DNA of 64,000 bases. Source: Myxococcota bacterium. Its GTDB lineage: Bacteria; Myxococcota; XYA12-FULL-58-9; JALHOP01. The position numbers and the translations under genes are program-made. The notes under the pieces are model-generated. The model was given only the letters and a program-made list of their open reading frames with translations. It had not been told where the DNA came from and made no database searches. Positions 25,303-32,885 of this stretch are shown piece after piece (position 1 is the first letter of the stretch; each line of letters begins with the position of its first letter). The stretch lies in NCBI GenBank assembly GCA_022842935.1, contig JALHOP010000002.1, positions 558,001-622,000 of the forward strand, read 5' to 3'.

Positions 25303-26187
25303 GTGAGTCGATTCCAACTGAGCGAGTTCATTGACCCCGATTCGGGCAGGCTATTCGGCGGAGCGCTTCCATTCGAATCTTGGACGACGAACGCCGCTGC
25401 TCTCCATCTGCACGGCGAATACCTGGTCTACAGGTGGACAGAGGAGAGCAATCGGCCCGCCGCTGATCTGGTGGTCCACGCTAACGCGCGCATGTTGGAT
25501 GAGTTCTTGAGGGTGGCTGATGCCGAGCCATCGAGCGTTCTCCGTTTCGCCCGCCGTTACGGCGATTGGAACGTCTGTGAGCATGGCCTCCCGTACACAC
25601 ACCCGGTCCCCGCGAAACGAAGGCCATGTGGCTCGCTCAAGCGCCAACACGTTGATACGTTTCGCGGCCTCGCGCGGATTGCGCGCGCGCTCCTGAACGC
25701 TTCCGCATCACTACTGACGGAGGAACGGCCCAGCCAGGAGGATTGGCGCGCGGTCGTCACCGCGTTCTGTGCTTGGGGGCGGATCATGTACGGTCAAGGC
25801 CCGAGGCATTTTGGTCTCAAGGAGCTAATCGCGCTGGAGCATCCGCTCGATCAGCAAGCGACGATTGCTGCGATGCTCCACGCGTGGATGGAGGCGGGCG
25901 GGGTGCTTCCCAGCCTCGTTTGGCGACGGGCTCAAGGGCCCAAGATCGAGCTCTTGGCTGCGGATGGCGCACAGCTGTTCGCGGCTCTAGGCATGCTTGT
26001 CATGTCGGCCGTTAGCCGTTCTAGCGGCATTGAACTTTGCTCTGGCTGCGGCAAAGCGTTCAATCCGAAAAGCAAAGCGCGAACCGGGCATAGACGTTAT
26101 TGCGGACAGTGTCGCCGTGCAGGCGTACCCTCGAGAGACGCCGCTCGTGATTACAGGGCAAAGCGCGCGAGCCGGGAGGTACCATGA
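25297..26187 (+). CDS. CGNR-type zinc-finger protein upstream of integrase
   Basis: 296 aa. The C-terminal zinc finger CSGCGKAF..RTGHRRYCGQCRRAG is a four-Cys site (C-x2-C..C-x2-C) followed by RDAARDYRAKR, the signature seen in proteins encoded just before tyrosine integrases in many islands. The N-terminal ~240 residues are helical and unassigned. The stop overlaps the integrase start by 4 bases, so they are coexpressed. Inferred role: DNA-binding regulator or recombination cofactor. Confidence 0.7.
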   Translation: MTVSRFQLSEFIDPDSGRLFGGALPFESWTTNAAALHLHGEYLVYRWTEESNRPAADLVVHANARMLDEFLRVADAEPSSVLRFARRYGDWNVCEHGLPYTHPVPAKRRPCGSLKRQHVDTFRGLARIARALLNASASLLTEERPSQEDWRAVVTAFCAWGRIMYGQGPRHFGLKELIALEHPLDQQATIAAMLHAWMEAGGVLPSLVWRRAQGPKIELLAADGAQLFAALGMLVMSAVSRSSGIELCSGCGKAFNPKSKARTGHRRYCGQCRRAGVPSRDAARDYRAKRASREVP

Positions 26188-27317
26188 GCAAGCGACGCGG
26201 ACACGGCGAGGGGTCGATCTATCAGCGCAAGGACGGCCGATGGGTTGCGGCACTTAGCCTTGGTAATGGTCGGCGCAAGAACTTCTACGGCGCGACTCAC
26301 AAGGAGGTCCGCGATCGCCTCACGGAGGCGGCGCGAGCGCACCAACTCGGCTTGCCGATCGCAGCGGAAAAAGAGCGACTCTCGGCCTTCCTAACGCGTT
26401 GGTTGAACGAAGCCGCGAAGCCTCGGGTTCGAGCGAGCACGTTCGCCAGCTACGAGAGCTTGGTCCGCATTCACATTCTGCCGGAGATCGGCTCGATCGC
26501 TCTCGCGAAGCTCACGCCTTCTGACGTCAACGGGCTGTTGTCACGCAAGCTCGCCGCTGGCTTGTCGCCTCGACGCGTGCAGCTGATTCGCGTGGTGCTG
26601 AGCATGGCCCTCAAGCAGGCGGAGCGATGGGGCATGCTGCCTCGCAATGTCGCCGCGTTGGTGGCGTCGCCTCGCGTTGAGAGGCACGAAGTGCAGCCGC
26701 TCACGCCCGACGAGGCGAGACAGCTCCTCGCTGCCGTTGCTGGCGATCGGCTCGAGGCTTTGTATTCGGTGGCTCTCGCGATGGGCCTACGACAAGGCGA
26801 GGCGCTTGCGTTGCGATGGCAAGACATCGACATCGACAAGGGGCGCGCAGCCGTGCTGGCTTCGCTTCAACGCGTCGACGGGAAACTCCAGCGCGTTGCT
26901 CCCAAGACAAAGCAGAGTCGACGGACTGGCGCCCTGCCGTCAGTTGTTGTGGAAGCGCTACGTCGCCATCGGAACCGGCAGCGCCAAGAGAAGCTGTTGG
27001 CTGGCACTCGTTGGCGTGAAACCGGACTCGTGTTCACAACGAGCATCGGTACCGGCATCGACGCGGGTTACGTCTGGCGCCACTTCCAACGCACACTCAA
27101 GGCAGCCGGTCTGCGGCGGATGCGCTTCCATGACCTACGCCACTCTTGCGCGTCACTGCTTATCGCCCAGGGCATTCATCCAAAGGTGCTGCAAGCGACG
27201 CTCGGCCACGCGACCATCGGCATCACGATGGACACCTACGGCCACTTGTTCAGCGACGCTCAGCGCGACGCCGCCGTGAAGATGGACGCGGCGCTCTCCG
27301 CTGATACCGCTGGGTGA
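26184..27317 (+). CDS. int: Tyrosine site-specific integrase
   Basis: 377 aa. An AP2-like arm-binding N-terminus (GHGEGSIYQRKDGRWVAALSLGNGRRKNFYG, residues 6-36), a SAM-like core-binding domain (~65-160), then the catalytic domain with Arg203 (GLRQGEALALR), beta-loop Lys (KTKQSRR, ~241-243), HDLRH (H316, R319), His342 (LGHATIG) and nucleophile Tyr352 (MDTYGHLFSD). All catalytic residues are present. Located 189 bp from attR and reading towards it; expected to integrate and excise the element at tRNA-Phe. Confidence 0.95.
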   Translation: MSKRRGHGEGSIYQRKDGRWVAALSLGNGRRKNFYGATHKEVRDRLTEAARAHQLGLPIAAEKERLSAFLTRWLNEAAKPRVRASTFASYESLVRIHILPEIGSIALAKLTPSDVNGLLSRKLAAGLSPRRVQLIRVVLSMALKQAERWGMLPRNVAALVASPRVERHEVQPLTPDEARQLLAAVAGDRLEALYSVALAMGLRQGEALALRWQDIDIDKGRAAVLASLQRVDGKLQRVAPKTKQSRRTGALPSVVVEALRRHRNRQRQEKLLAGTRWRETGLVFTTSIGTGIDAGYVWRHFQRTLKAAGLRRMRFHDLRHSCASLLIAQGIHPKVLQATLGHATIGITMDTYGHLFSDAQRDAAVKMDAALSADTAG

Positions 27318-27336
27318 CCATCACAAGGTGACTTTT

Positions 27337-27350
27337 GCGCCACTAGGCGC
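27337..27350 (+). terminator. Hairpin after integrase
   Basis: GCGCC-ACTA-GGCGC, a 5-bp GC stem 20 bp after the integrase stop, no T-run after it. Weak candidate. Confidence 0.3.
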
Positions 27351-27380
27351 GAGAGCGGTGCCAGCAGAAGACCAGCATGC

Positions 27381-27400
27381 TGACAGCAATCCTGACAGCA
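27381..27400 (+). repeat. Right integrase arm-type site pair
   Basis: TGACAGCA at 27381 and 27393, period 12, same orientation as the pair near attL. Bases after the second octamer (AAAGCC versus AAGCCC on the left) are also similar. Confidence 0.6.
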
Positions 27401-27505
27401 AAGCCGGCAGACCCGACGAGACACAAACGACGTCAGTGGATCGGAAACGCGTCGGATTTCACGGGGTAGCACACAGCGAGATCCCGGCGGACGCTTCTCG
27501 GCTGA

Positions 27506-27551
27506 ACTGAAAATCCTCGTGTCGGTGGTTCGATTCCGCCCCTGGGCACTT
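27506..27551. repeat. attR: 46-bp copy of the tRNA-Phe 3' end
   Basis: Perfect direct repeat of 14838-14883, starting in the anticodon loop. Lacks the tRNA 5' half, so it is not a tRNA gene. Marks the right junction of the element with host DNA. Confidence 0.9.
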
Positions 27552-27568
27552 CGCCTTCGGTTCTTCTC

Positions 27569-27655
27569 ACTTCGTGGTGGGTTCTTCCCAGAAGTGGCTC
27601 TTACGCGCAGGCGCTTAGCAGCCGCCGCTTGTAATTTAGGTTCTTAAGCGCAGGC
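27569..27655. repeat. Dispersed repeat, copy A
   Basis: Begins ACTTCGTGGTGGGTTCTTCCC and ends near TTTAGGTTCTT. By eye about 70% identical to 28705-28780, in the same orientation. No ORF. Together with attR and the arm sites it fills the 27318-27740 gap, in which I see no gene. Confidence 0.45.
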
Positions 27656-27740
27656 CTTTCGTTCATCGGTTCTTCGGTCTGCCCCAGGCTCGCGGCTCCT
27701 GTCCCATTGTCAGACAACGCCCAGTAAACGTCGGCGATAC

Positions 27741-28049
27741 ATGATCACCATGCGGATCGAGCCAAAGTCCCAGCCCATCGCGTCGCCTGATCGCAGTGTC
27801 GAAACCTTGAGCTCGGCCATAGGCTACAAGAAGGCCGCATCGGTTGCTTGGGCCGCGACTATGGTCGCATGCGTCGGCACGCTGGTCGCAAGCGCCGTTG
27901 GCTTCTTGTCCTGGGCGGCTGACCCGGCGAGCGCGGGGCCGTTGAACACGGCCATGCTGATCGGCGCTGGCAGTGCGCTGGGCTTCGGCCTCATCGGCGC
28001 GGGCTTGAACGGTCGCGGTGACGCCCTGCGGGCGACGGTCCAACTCTAG
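27741..28049 (+). CDS. Small membrane protein
   Basis: 102 aa (ATG 27741, or 27750). Two hydrophobic helices: AASVAWAATMVACVGTLVASAVGFL (~31-55) and NTAMLIGAGSALGFGLIGAGL (~69-89), with short polar ends. It lies outside the integrated element between two copies of a dispersed repeat. No family recognised. Confidence 0.5.
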   Translation: MITMRIEPKSQPIASPDRSVETLSSAIGYKKAASVAWAATMVACVGTLVASAVGFLSWAADPASAGPLNTAMLIGAGSALGFGLIGAGLNGRGDALRATVQL

Positions 28050-28134
28050 ACGCCTGCGCGCCCCATCTTTTCGCGACTCCAACCCGGGCTGTAGAGCGTG
28101 GTCTCGCCCCAGTCGCTCCCCTGGCGGCCCGCGT

Positions 28135-28533
28135 TCACCGTCGTCTCGCCTGGTCGTCGAGCAACCTTCGGTCGACCGAGACGTGCTTGCGCATCCGTTG
28201 AGCGGCGACGTCCCACACCGCGAGCTCGAAGCTCGGCTCTGCGGTCACGAGGGAGTCCTTGCGGATGGGGACGAAAAGCAATGCACCGTCTCGAGAGAAT
28301 CGCACCTTCTCGACGAGCGGCTGCGAGAGTTTCTCCACGCGCACGGGCAGCACGACCTCGCCTCCACCACGGCGGTGCAAAACGACTCGCCCCTGTACGT
28401 CGAGCGCCACTGAAAACACCGGCACGCCGGTCGGGGGAAAGGAGCGGGAGTCCGGGCTGTTCGCGTACTCGGACTCGACGCAGGCCACGAACAAGAGACA
28501 CACTGCCGCGAGATATGCACGTTGACTCGGCAA
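28135..28533 (-). CDS. Short lipoprotein, possibly truncated
   Basis: 132 aa. MPSQRAYLAAVCLLFVACVESE is a lipoprotein signal (lipobox FVAC). The mature part (VFSVALDVQGRVVLHR, VEKVRFSRDGALLFVPIRKD, FELAVWDVAAQRM) resembles one or two WD40/PQQ-like blades and ends in an Arg-rich tail, much shorter than a full propeller. It may be a truncated gene; no clear continuation in another frame was found. Confidence 0.45.
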   Translation of the reverse strand: MPSQRAYLAAVCLLFVACVESEYANSPDSRSFPPTGVPVFSVALDVQGRVVLHRRGGGEVVLPVRVEKLSQPLVEKVRFSRDGALLFVPIRKDSLVTAEPSFELAVWDVAAQRMRKHVSVDRRLLDDQARRR

Positions 28534-28704
28534 GCGACCGGCTCGCGCGGCTGGGTGCAGCGCTCTCCTTGCGTTTCGTTAGAGTGAAGGGAACGCAAGG
28601 CTCTTCTCCTTGCGCAATCCTGAGACATGATAGCGCGCTTGGGGCCGCGAAGACAGGTGAGCGCGTCGAGTGGCGCTGTCGGTTCCTGGGAGGTTCACGA
28701 CGTA

Positions 28705-28780
28705 ACTTCGGGGTGAGTTCTTCCCGAACTGCCCTTACACCGAGGCGTTTGGGCAGTCGCAGCCTGTAGCTTTCTGGTTC
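28705..28780. repeat. Dispersed repeat, copy B
   Basis: Begins ACTTCGGGGTGAGTTCTTCCC and ends near TTTCTGGTTCTG, aligning with copy A. Lies immediately past the end of the truncated hydrolase gene. Confidence 0.45.
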
Positions 28781-28782
28781 TG

Positions 28783-28965
28783 TCAGTTCGCGGAGCGCCA
28801 GCGCTGTGCCAGCCAGTCGCCAATGACACGAAGGGCAACAGGACTGAACGTCTCGGTGATGCGTTCGTATTCACTCGGAGACCCCGTTTTCGCGGTCTGA
28901 AAGAGATGATTCAGTCCGGCAAGGGCAACGACACTTGCGTCGCGGTTGCCCGCGGCCGCTCGGGC
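28783..28965 (-). pseudogene. C-terminal fragment of an alpha/beta hydrolase
   Basis: About 60 residues (VVALAGLNHLFQTAKTG, SEYERITETFSPVALRVIGDWLAQRW) match the C-terminal end of a common secreted alpha/beta hydrolase family, including the catalytic-His segment GLNH. The nucleophile and acid regions are absent: upstream the frame runs into vapB antisense sequence. The 5' part has been lost, probably when the vapBC segment arrived. Confidence 0.6.
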
Positions 28966-28979
28966 ACTACCGCCGTCTC

Positions 28980-29015
28980 TTGACACCAAGACATACCCAT
29001 CGATATTGCTAGCAA
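28980..29015 (+). promoter_or_regulatory. vapBC promoter and palindromic operator
   Basis: Consensus -35 TTGACA (28980-28985), 16-bp spacer, GATATT (29002-29007). A perfect palindrome TTGCTAGCAA (29006-29015) overlaps the -10 and ends one base before the vapB ATG, as expected for VapB autorepression. The mRNA leader would be very short. Confidence 0.5.
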
Positions 29016-29016
29016 C

Positions 29017-29256
29017 ATGAAGACGACCGTAGAGATTCCAAACGGTTTGCTTGCCGACGCGCGGAGAGTCGCGAGACGCGAGCAGACGACGGTGAGAGCA
29101 CTCATCGAGGAAGGCTTGCGGAAGGTGCTGTTGGCTCGCGAGCAACAGGCCGACTTTCGACTGCGCAAAGTTTCCTTTCGCGGCGAGGGGCTCGCCGCCG
29201 GTGACGCCTCGTGGGAGCGCATTCGCGAGCTCGCCTATGAAGGCCGTGGCGGGTGA
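29017..29256 (+). CDS. vapB: VapB-type antitoxin
   Basis: 79 aa. MKTTVEIPNGLLADARRVARREQTTVRALIEEGLRKVL is the short VapB antitoxin fold with an N-terminal DNA-binding strand; the C-terminal tail (LRKVSFRGEGL) would block the toxin. The next gene starts inside its stop (GTGA). Expected to neutralise VapC and repress the operon. Confidence 0.85.
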   Translation: MKTTVEIPNGLLADARRVARREQTTVRALIEEGLRKVLLAREQQADFRLRKVSFRGEGLAAGDASWERIRELAYEGRGG

Positions 29257-29687
29257 TCGCCGTCGACACCAACATTCTCGTTTACGCGCTGCGCGAAGAC
29301 TCGACGTGGCACGAAGCTGCCTACGCGTGTCTCGCCCGGCTCGCCGAGGCGAAAGCGTCGTGGGCGATCCCGTGGCCGTGCGTTCACGAGTTTCTCGCAG
29401 TCACGACACATCCGCGCATCTTCAGACCACCGACGCCGCTGTCCATTGCGATCGACGCTGTCGAGGCCTGGCGCGAATCACCGAGCGTCGTCTTTCTAGG
29501 CGAACCCGATGGCTACTGGGTCACCCTCCGATCGAGCCTCGAGACCGGCCGCATCGCAGGTCCGCTAGTTCACGACGCCCGCGTTGCAGCTCTTTGCATC
29601 GCCCACGGCGTCCGGCAACTTTGGACCGCCGATCGCGACTTCTCGCGCTTCGGCGGGCTCGCTACGCACAATCCGCTGGTGGGCTGA
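29253..29687 (+). CDS. vapC: VapC PIN-domain ribonuclease toxin
   Basis: 144 aa from GTG 29253. PIN-domain acidic residues: AVDTNILVYA (D5), CVHEF (Glu), VHDARVAALC (Asp) and TADRDF (Asp), so the metal site is complete. Members cut tRNA or rRNA when freed from VapB. The start overlaps the antitoxin stop. Confidence 0.9.
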   Translation: MIAVDTNILVYALREDSTWHEAAYACLARLAEAKASWAIPWPCVHEFLAVTTHPRIFRPPTPLSIAIDAVEAWRESPSVVFLGEPDGYWVTLRSSLETGRIAGPLVHDARVAALCIAHGVRQLWTADRDFSRFGGLATHNPLVG

Positions 29688-30160
29688 GACGCCGCTCTGC
29701 CCCGTTGGCGGGCAACGCCCTGGCATGAGCGGACGCAGCGCGTAGCTCCCTGCGTATGTGACGCGACCGTCGCATCTCCACCGGAGGCGCGCGGCAACAC
29801 ATACGAGTGCAGCCCGGAAGTAGAGCATGCACGGTAAGGACGAACGTTACGGCAATGCGCCTGACGTCTTTTTCCGCTCAGCGTGAAGTGAAGGTCGCCC
29901 GCCTCATGCCAGCACAGCCTGCACGGGCCGGCGCAATGATTGAGGCAGCGTTGGCCCACGGCCGAACCGAATCACCAAGTCCGGCCGCGTTTGCCCCAAG
30001 CCGATCGAGGCGGCGAACGTTGGTCGCAGCGCCGCCACCTCGACCGGCAGGCGCTTTGTTGCGTGATTTCGCGGCGGGGGGAGGCGAGCGGGTCCCGTGT
30101 GGGGCCTCGCGTTGGTCTGGCCGTGACGCCTGAAGGGCGTTGGAGTAAAGAAATGCGCCC
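29688..30160. other. 473-bp stretch without a supported gene
   Basis: ORFs on both strands are Arg/Pro-rich and lack start signals or recognisable domains. I see no RNA gene or clear repeat. It may hold regulatory sequence for the lipoprotein gene at 30161. Confidence 0.4.
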
Positions 30161-31255
30161 ATGCGAAGCTATTTGGCCTTTTCGTGCGCGCTGACGCTCG
30201 CGGCGTGTGGTTCAACCGATGCGCAGCCGCAAGGCGAGGCAGACCAGGACCAGGAGCAAGATGAGGCCATCCTTGCACCCGTGATTGGTTCGTTCACCGC
30301 GTCCAGCGCGACGCTCGCGCCTGGCGGCGGGATGGTCGTGTTGGCTTGGGAGCAGTCGGGCGCCGATGAGCTCACGATCGACAACGGGGTCGGCGTTGTC
30401 ACCGGGCTCGCCTCGAAAGAGGTCGACGTCGCGGCCACCACGACCTTCGTTCTCACCGCGACGAACCCCGGGGGCTCGACGAGCGCGCAGGCCACCGTCG
30501 AGGTGGCCGTCTTAACCTCGCCACCAACCATCAACGCCTTCAGCGCGACGCCCGCTTCGCTCGCAGCGGGCGGGGGCACGACGACGCTTCTATGGAATGT
30601 CGATGGCGCTAGCACCTTGAGCATCAACGACGGTGCGGGCAGCTCGGTTGACGTCACTGGAACGACGCAGCGCGACTTTAGCCTACCCCTCAGCAAGACC
30701 TTCACCCTCTCGGCCAGCAACATGCTCGGCACCACGACAGCAACGGCGACGGTCGACGTCGCGATCCCGGAATCGCCACCGGCGGTCATGTCCTTCACCG
30801 CCGACCGCACACTGGTGCCCGCCGGCGGCGGCGCGGTGCGCCTGAGCTGGGTCCAGTCTGGCGCGTCGCAGCTCACCATCAACAACGGCGTGGGCAACGT
30901 TTGGGGCCGCGACTTCGTCGATGTCCAGGTCGAGGCCCAGACAACGTTCGCGCTGACGGCCACGAATGTTCGTGGGTCGTCGCAGTCAACTGTCCAAATC
31001 AACGTCCAGGATGCGATCCCCGTGATCAGCTCGTTCTCTTCCAATCCGCAACAGCGCAACGGCCCCGGGTACGTTACGCTACAGTGGGCTGCGGCCAACT
31101 ATGCGACGCTGACCATCAACCAGGGCGTTGGGGACGTGACGTTCACGGGAGGCGGAAAGCAGGTTTGGGTCGACGCGACGACGACCTACACCTTGACCGC
31201 TACCAACTCCGAGAACCAAGCGGCGCAAGCGACACACACGGTCACGGTCAACTGA
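30161..31255 (+). CDS. Lipoprotein with four Ig-like repeats
   Basis: 364 aa. MRSYLAFSCALTLAACGSTD is a lipoprotein signal (LAAC). After a Glu/Gln/Asp-rich linker, four ~75-residue Ig-like domains follow, each with the pattern FxAxxxxLxxGGGxxxLxWxxxGAxxLTIxxGVGxV ... TTFxLTATNxxG. Surface-anchored; probably structural or adhesive. Upstream is a non-coding gap; no operon partner. Confidence 0.8.
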   Translation: MRSYLAFSCALTLAACGSTDAQPQGEADQDQEQDEAILAPVIGSFTASSATLAPGGGMVVLAWEQSGADELTIDNGVGVVTGLASKEVDVAATTTFVLTATNPGGSTSAQATVEVAVLTSPPTINAFSATPASLAAGGGTTTLLWNVDGASTLSINDGAGSSVDVTGTTQRDFSLPLSKTFTLSASNMLGTTTATATVDVAIPESPPAVMSFTADRTLVPAGGGAVRLSWVQSGASQLTINNGVGNVWGRDFVDVQVEAQTTFALTATNVRGSSQSTVQINVQDAIPVISSFSSNPQQRNGPGYVTLQWAAANYATLTINQGVGDVTFTGGGKQVWVDATTTYTLTATNSENQAAQATHTVTVN

Positions 31256-31423
31256 CGCAATTTCGTCGCTGCGTCAGGTGTCGAGCGCCGTGACCTCTGA
31301 AAGAGCCCGGGGAACGTGCGAGACGAACCCCCTCCAGCGCCCCCGCAACGCGCTTCGTGGAATGGCTGACAAGTAGCGACCACGTTCCCTCCCAGGAGTC
31401 GCGTTAACTGGCGATTATCGGCG

Positions 31424-32005
31424 ATGGAGCACGCTTGCCGGGAGCAACTGGCAAGCGTGGTCGCCGATAACGGCCTCGCCGAACGGGGTGGGGTGCGCAT
31501 GCGTCTTGGGATGCGACAGCAGGGAATGGAGGGTGGTGGGAGCCCCCGCGACACCATCGAGCGCGAGATCCCCAAGGAATTTAGCCACCATCGGGTCGGC
31601 AGCATCGAGCGCCTTCGGGACGGCACCTACGCCGCAGAGCTCGAATGGCGCCTTGGCAAAGGGTTCCAGCCGTTCATGGTGGCCCGCTGCAGCGCCGAAG
31701 GTCGCTACCTTGGCGTCATCGCCAATCGCATGGCGATCACCCACGCCCGGCCCCGGATTCGAGCCAAGCCCGCTGACATGCTCTGGCGCCACGGGTCTCC
31801 TGCGGGCAGCTCGCCAAGCGCTCCCGTTCGTTGGCTGCACGCCGTGGCAGCCCGTTTCGTTCCTGACCTGCGCCCCCAGATCATCGACATCATGGGCCGC
31901 GACGACGGGCACTACAACGTCACCTTGGAGCGCGCACGGTTGCTCGGCGCCCCCTACCTCCGTAACACCGTCGTCGACGCGCTCGGCGAGCCCGTTCGGC
32001 TGTAA
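31424..32005 (+). CDS. Hypothetical protein upstream of endonuclease III
   Basis: 193 aa at maximum; the start is uncertain (31424, or in-frame ATG 31499). The segment DGTYAAELEWRLGKGFQPFMVARCSAEGRYLGVIANRMAITHARPRI looks like a real beta-rich protein, and DIMGRDDGHYNVTLERARLLG follows. No signal peptide. An opposing ORF exists but reads as a shadow. No family recognised. Confidence 0.45.
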   Translation: MEHACREQLASVVADNGLAERGGVRMRLGMRQQGMEGGGSPRDTIEREIPKEFSHHRVGSIERLRDGTYAAELEWRLGKGFQPFMVARCSAEGRYLGVIANRMAITHARPRIRAKPADMLWRHGSPAGSSPSAPVRWLHAVAARFVPDLRPQIIDIMGRDDGHYNVTLERARLLGAPYLRNTVVDALGEPVRL

Positions 32006-32040
32006 TCCGCGCGCTGTGCGACGAACGCTAGAGGACCATC

Positions 32041-32856
32041 GTGGCCAAGAAGGCTTTACCGAAGAGCGCCGTTCCCGACTTGATCGCGAAACTGCGCACT
32101 CTCTACCCGAATCCAAAGACCGAGCTCGACCACAAGAACGCGTTCGAGTTGCTCGCCGCCACCATCATGTCGGCGCAGACCACCGACAAGCGCGTCAACA
32201 TGGTGACGCCAGCTCTCTTCGCCAAATACCCCGACGCCGCCGCGCTCGCTAAAGCGGAGCAAGCGGACGTTGAAGAAATCATCCGCACGACCGGCTTTTA
32301 CCGCAACAAGGCAAAGTCGATCATCGGCATGGCGAAGGCTCTGGTCGAGCGCCACGAGGGCGAGGTACCACGAACTCTCGCCGAGCTCGTCGAAATCCCG
32401 GGTGCCGCTCGCAAGACCGCAAACGTCGTGCTCGGCGCCGCGTTTGGCCTCGCCTTTGGCGTCGTGGTCGATACACACGTGCAGCGCCTTTCGCAGCTCA
32501 TCGGCCTCACGCAGCACGACGACGTAAAGCACATTGAGCAGGACCTCATGAAAGTCATCCCCCAGCGCGACTGGGTGGACTTCAGTCACTTCCTCATCCT
32601 GCACGGGCGGCGTGTGTGCGTCGCGCGGGCCCCACAGTGCGACGCCTGTCCGCTGAATCAACTCTGCGTGTCGGCCTTCGAGCCGGCGATAGGCTACGTG
32701 CCCGCCGGTGAAAAACGAGGCAAGCCGTTGAAGAAAAAGGTCGTGGTCGAGACCAAGGCCATGCGAGCCGCGCGGGCAAAGAGCCGCAAGACGGCGAAGG
32801 CAATTGCAAAGCTCGGCAAGGCGGTTACCGCGCGTATCAAGAAGCCCAAACACTGA
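32041..32856 (+). CDS. nth: Endonuclease III (DNA glycosylase/AP lyase)
   Basis: 271 aa, GTG start. Excises oxidised pyrimidines and nicks abasic sites. Motifs: MSAQTTDKRVN, helix-hairpin-helix VEIPGAARKTANVVLGAAFG with catalytic Lys, VVDTHV with catalytic Asp, and the 4Fe-4S loop CVARAPQCDACPLNQLC (C-x6-C-x2-C-x5-C). The usual PGVGRKTAN reads PGAARKTAN here. A Lys/Arg/Ala-rich tail of ~50 residues extends beyond the normal ~215-residue length and may add non-specific DNA binding. Confidence 0.95.
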   Translation: MAKKALPKSAVPDLIAKLRTLYPNPKTELDHKNAFELLAATIMSAQTTDKRVNMVTPALFAKYPDAAALAKAEQADVEEIIRTTGFYRNKAKSIIGMAKALVERHEGEVPRTLAELVEIPGAARKTANVVLGAAFGLAFGVVVDTHVQRLSQLIGLTQHDDVKHIEQDLMKVIPQRDWVDFSHFLILHGRRVCVARAPQCDACPLNQLCVSAFEPAIGYVPAGEKRGKPLKKKVVVETKAMRAARAKSRKTAKAIAKLGKAVTARIKKPKH

Positions 32857-32885
32857 AGGACAGCGGAACCTCGCAGGCGCACTCG

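Noticed and set aside
27506-27551. Second tRNA-Phe gene
   Set aside because: Only the 3' part (anticodon loop onward) is present; it is the attR copy.
31415-32116. 233-residue minus-strand frame opposite the gene before nth
   Set aside because: Composition and lack of signals fit a shadow; the plus-strand frame reads as a more protein-like sequence, though both are uncertain.
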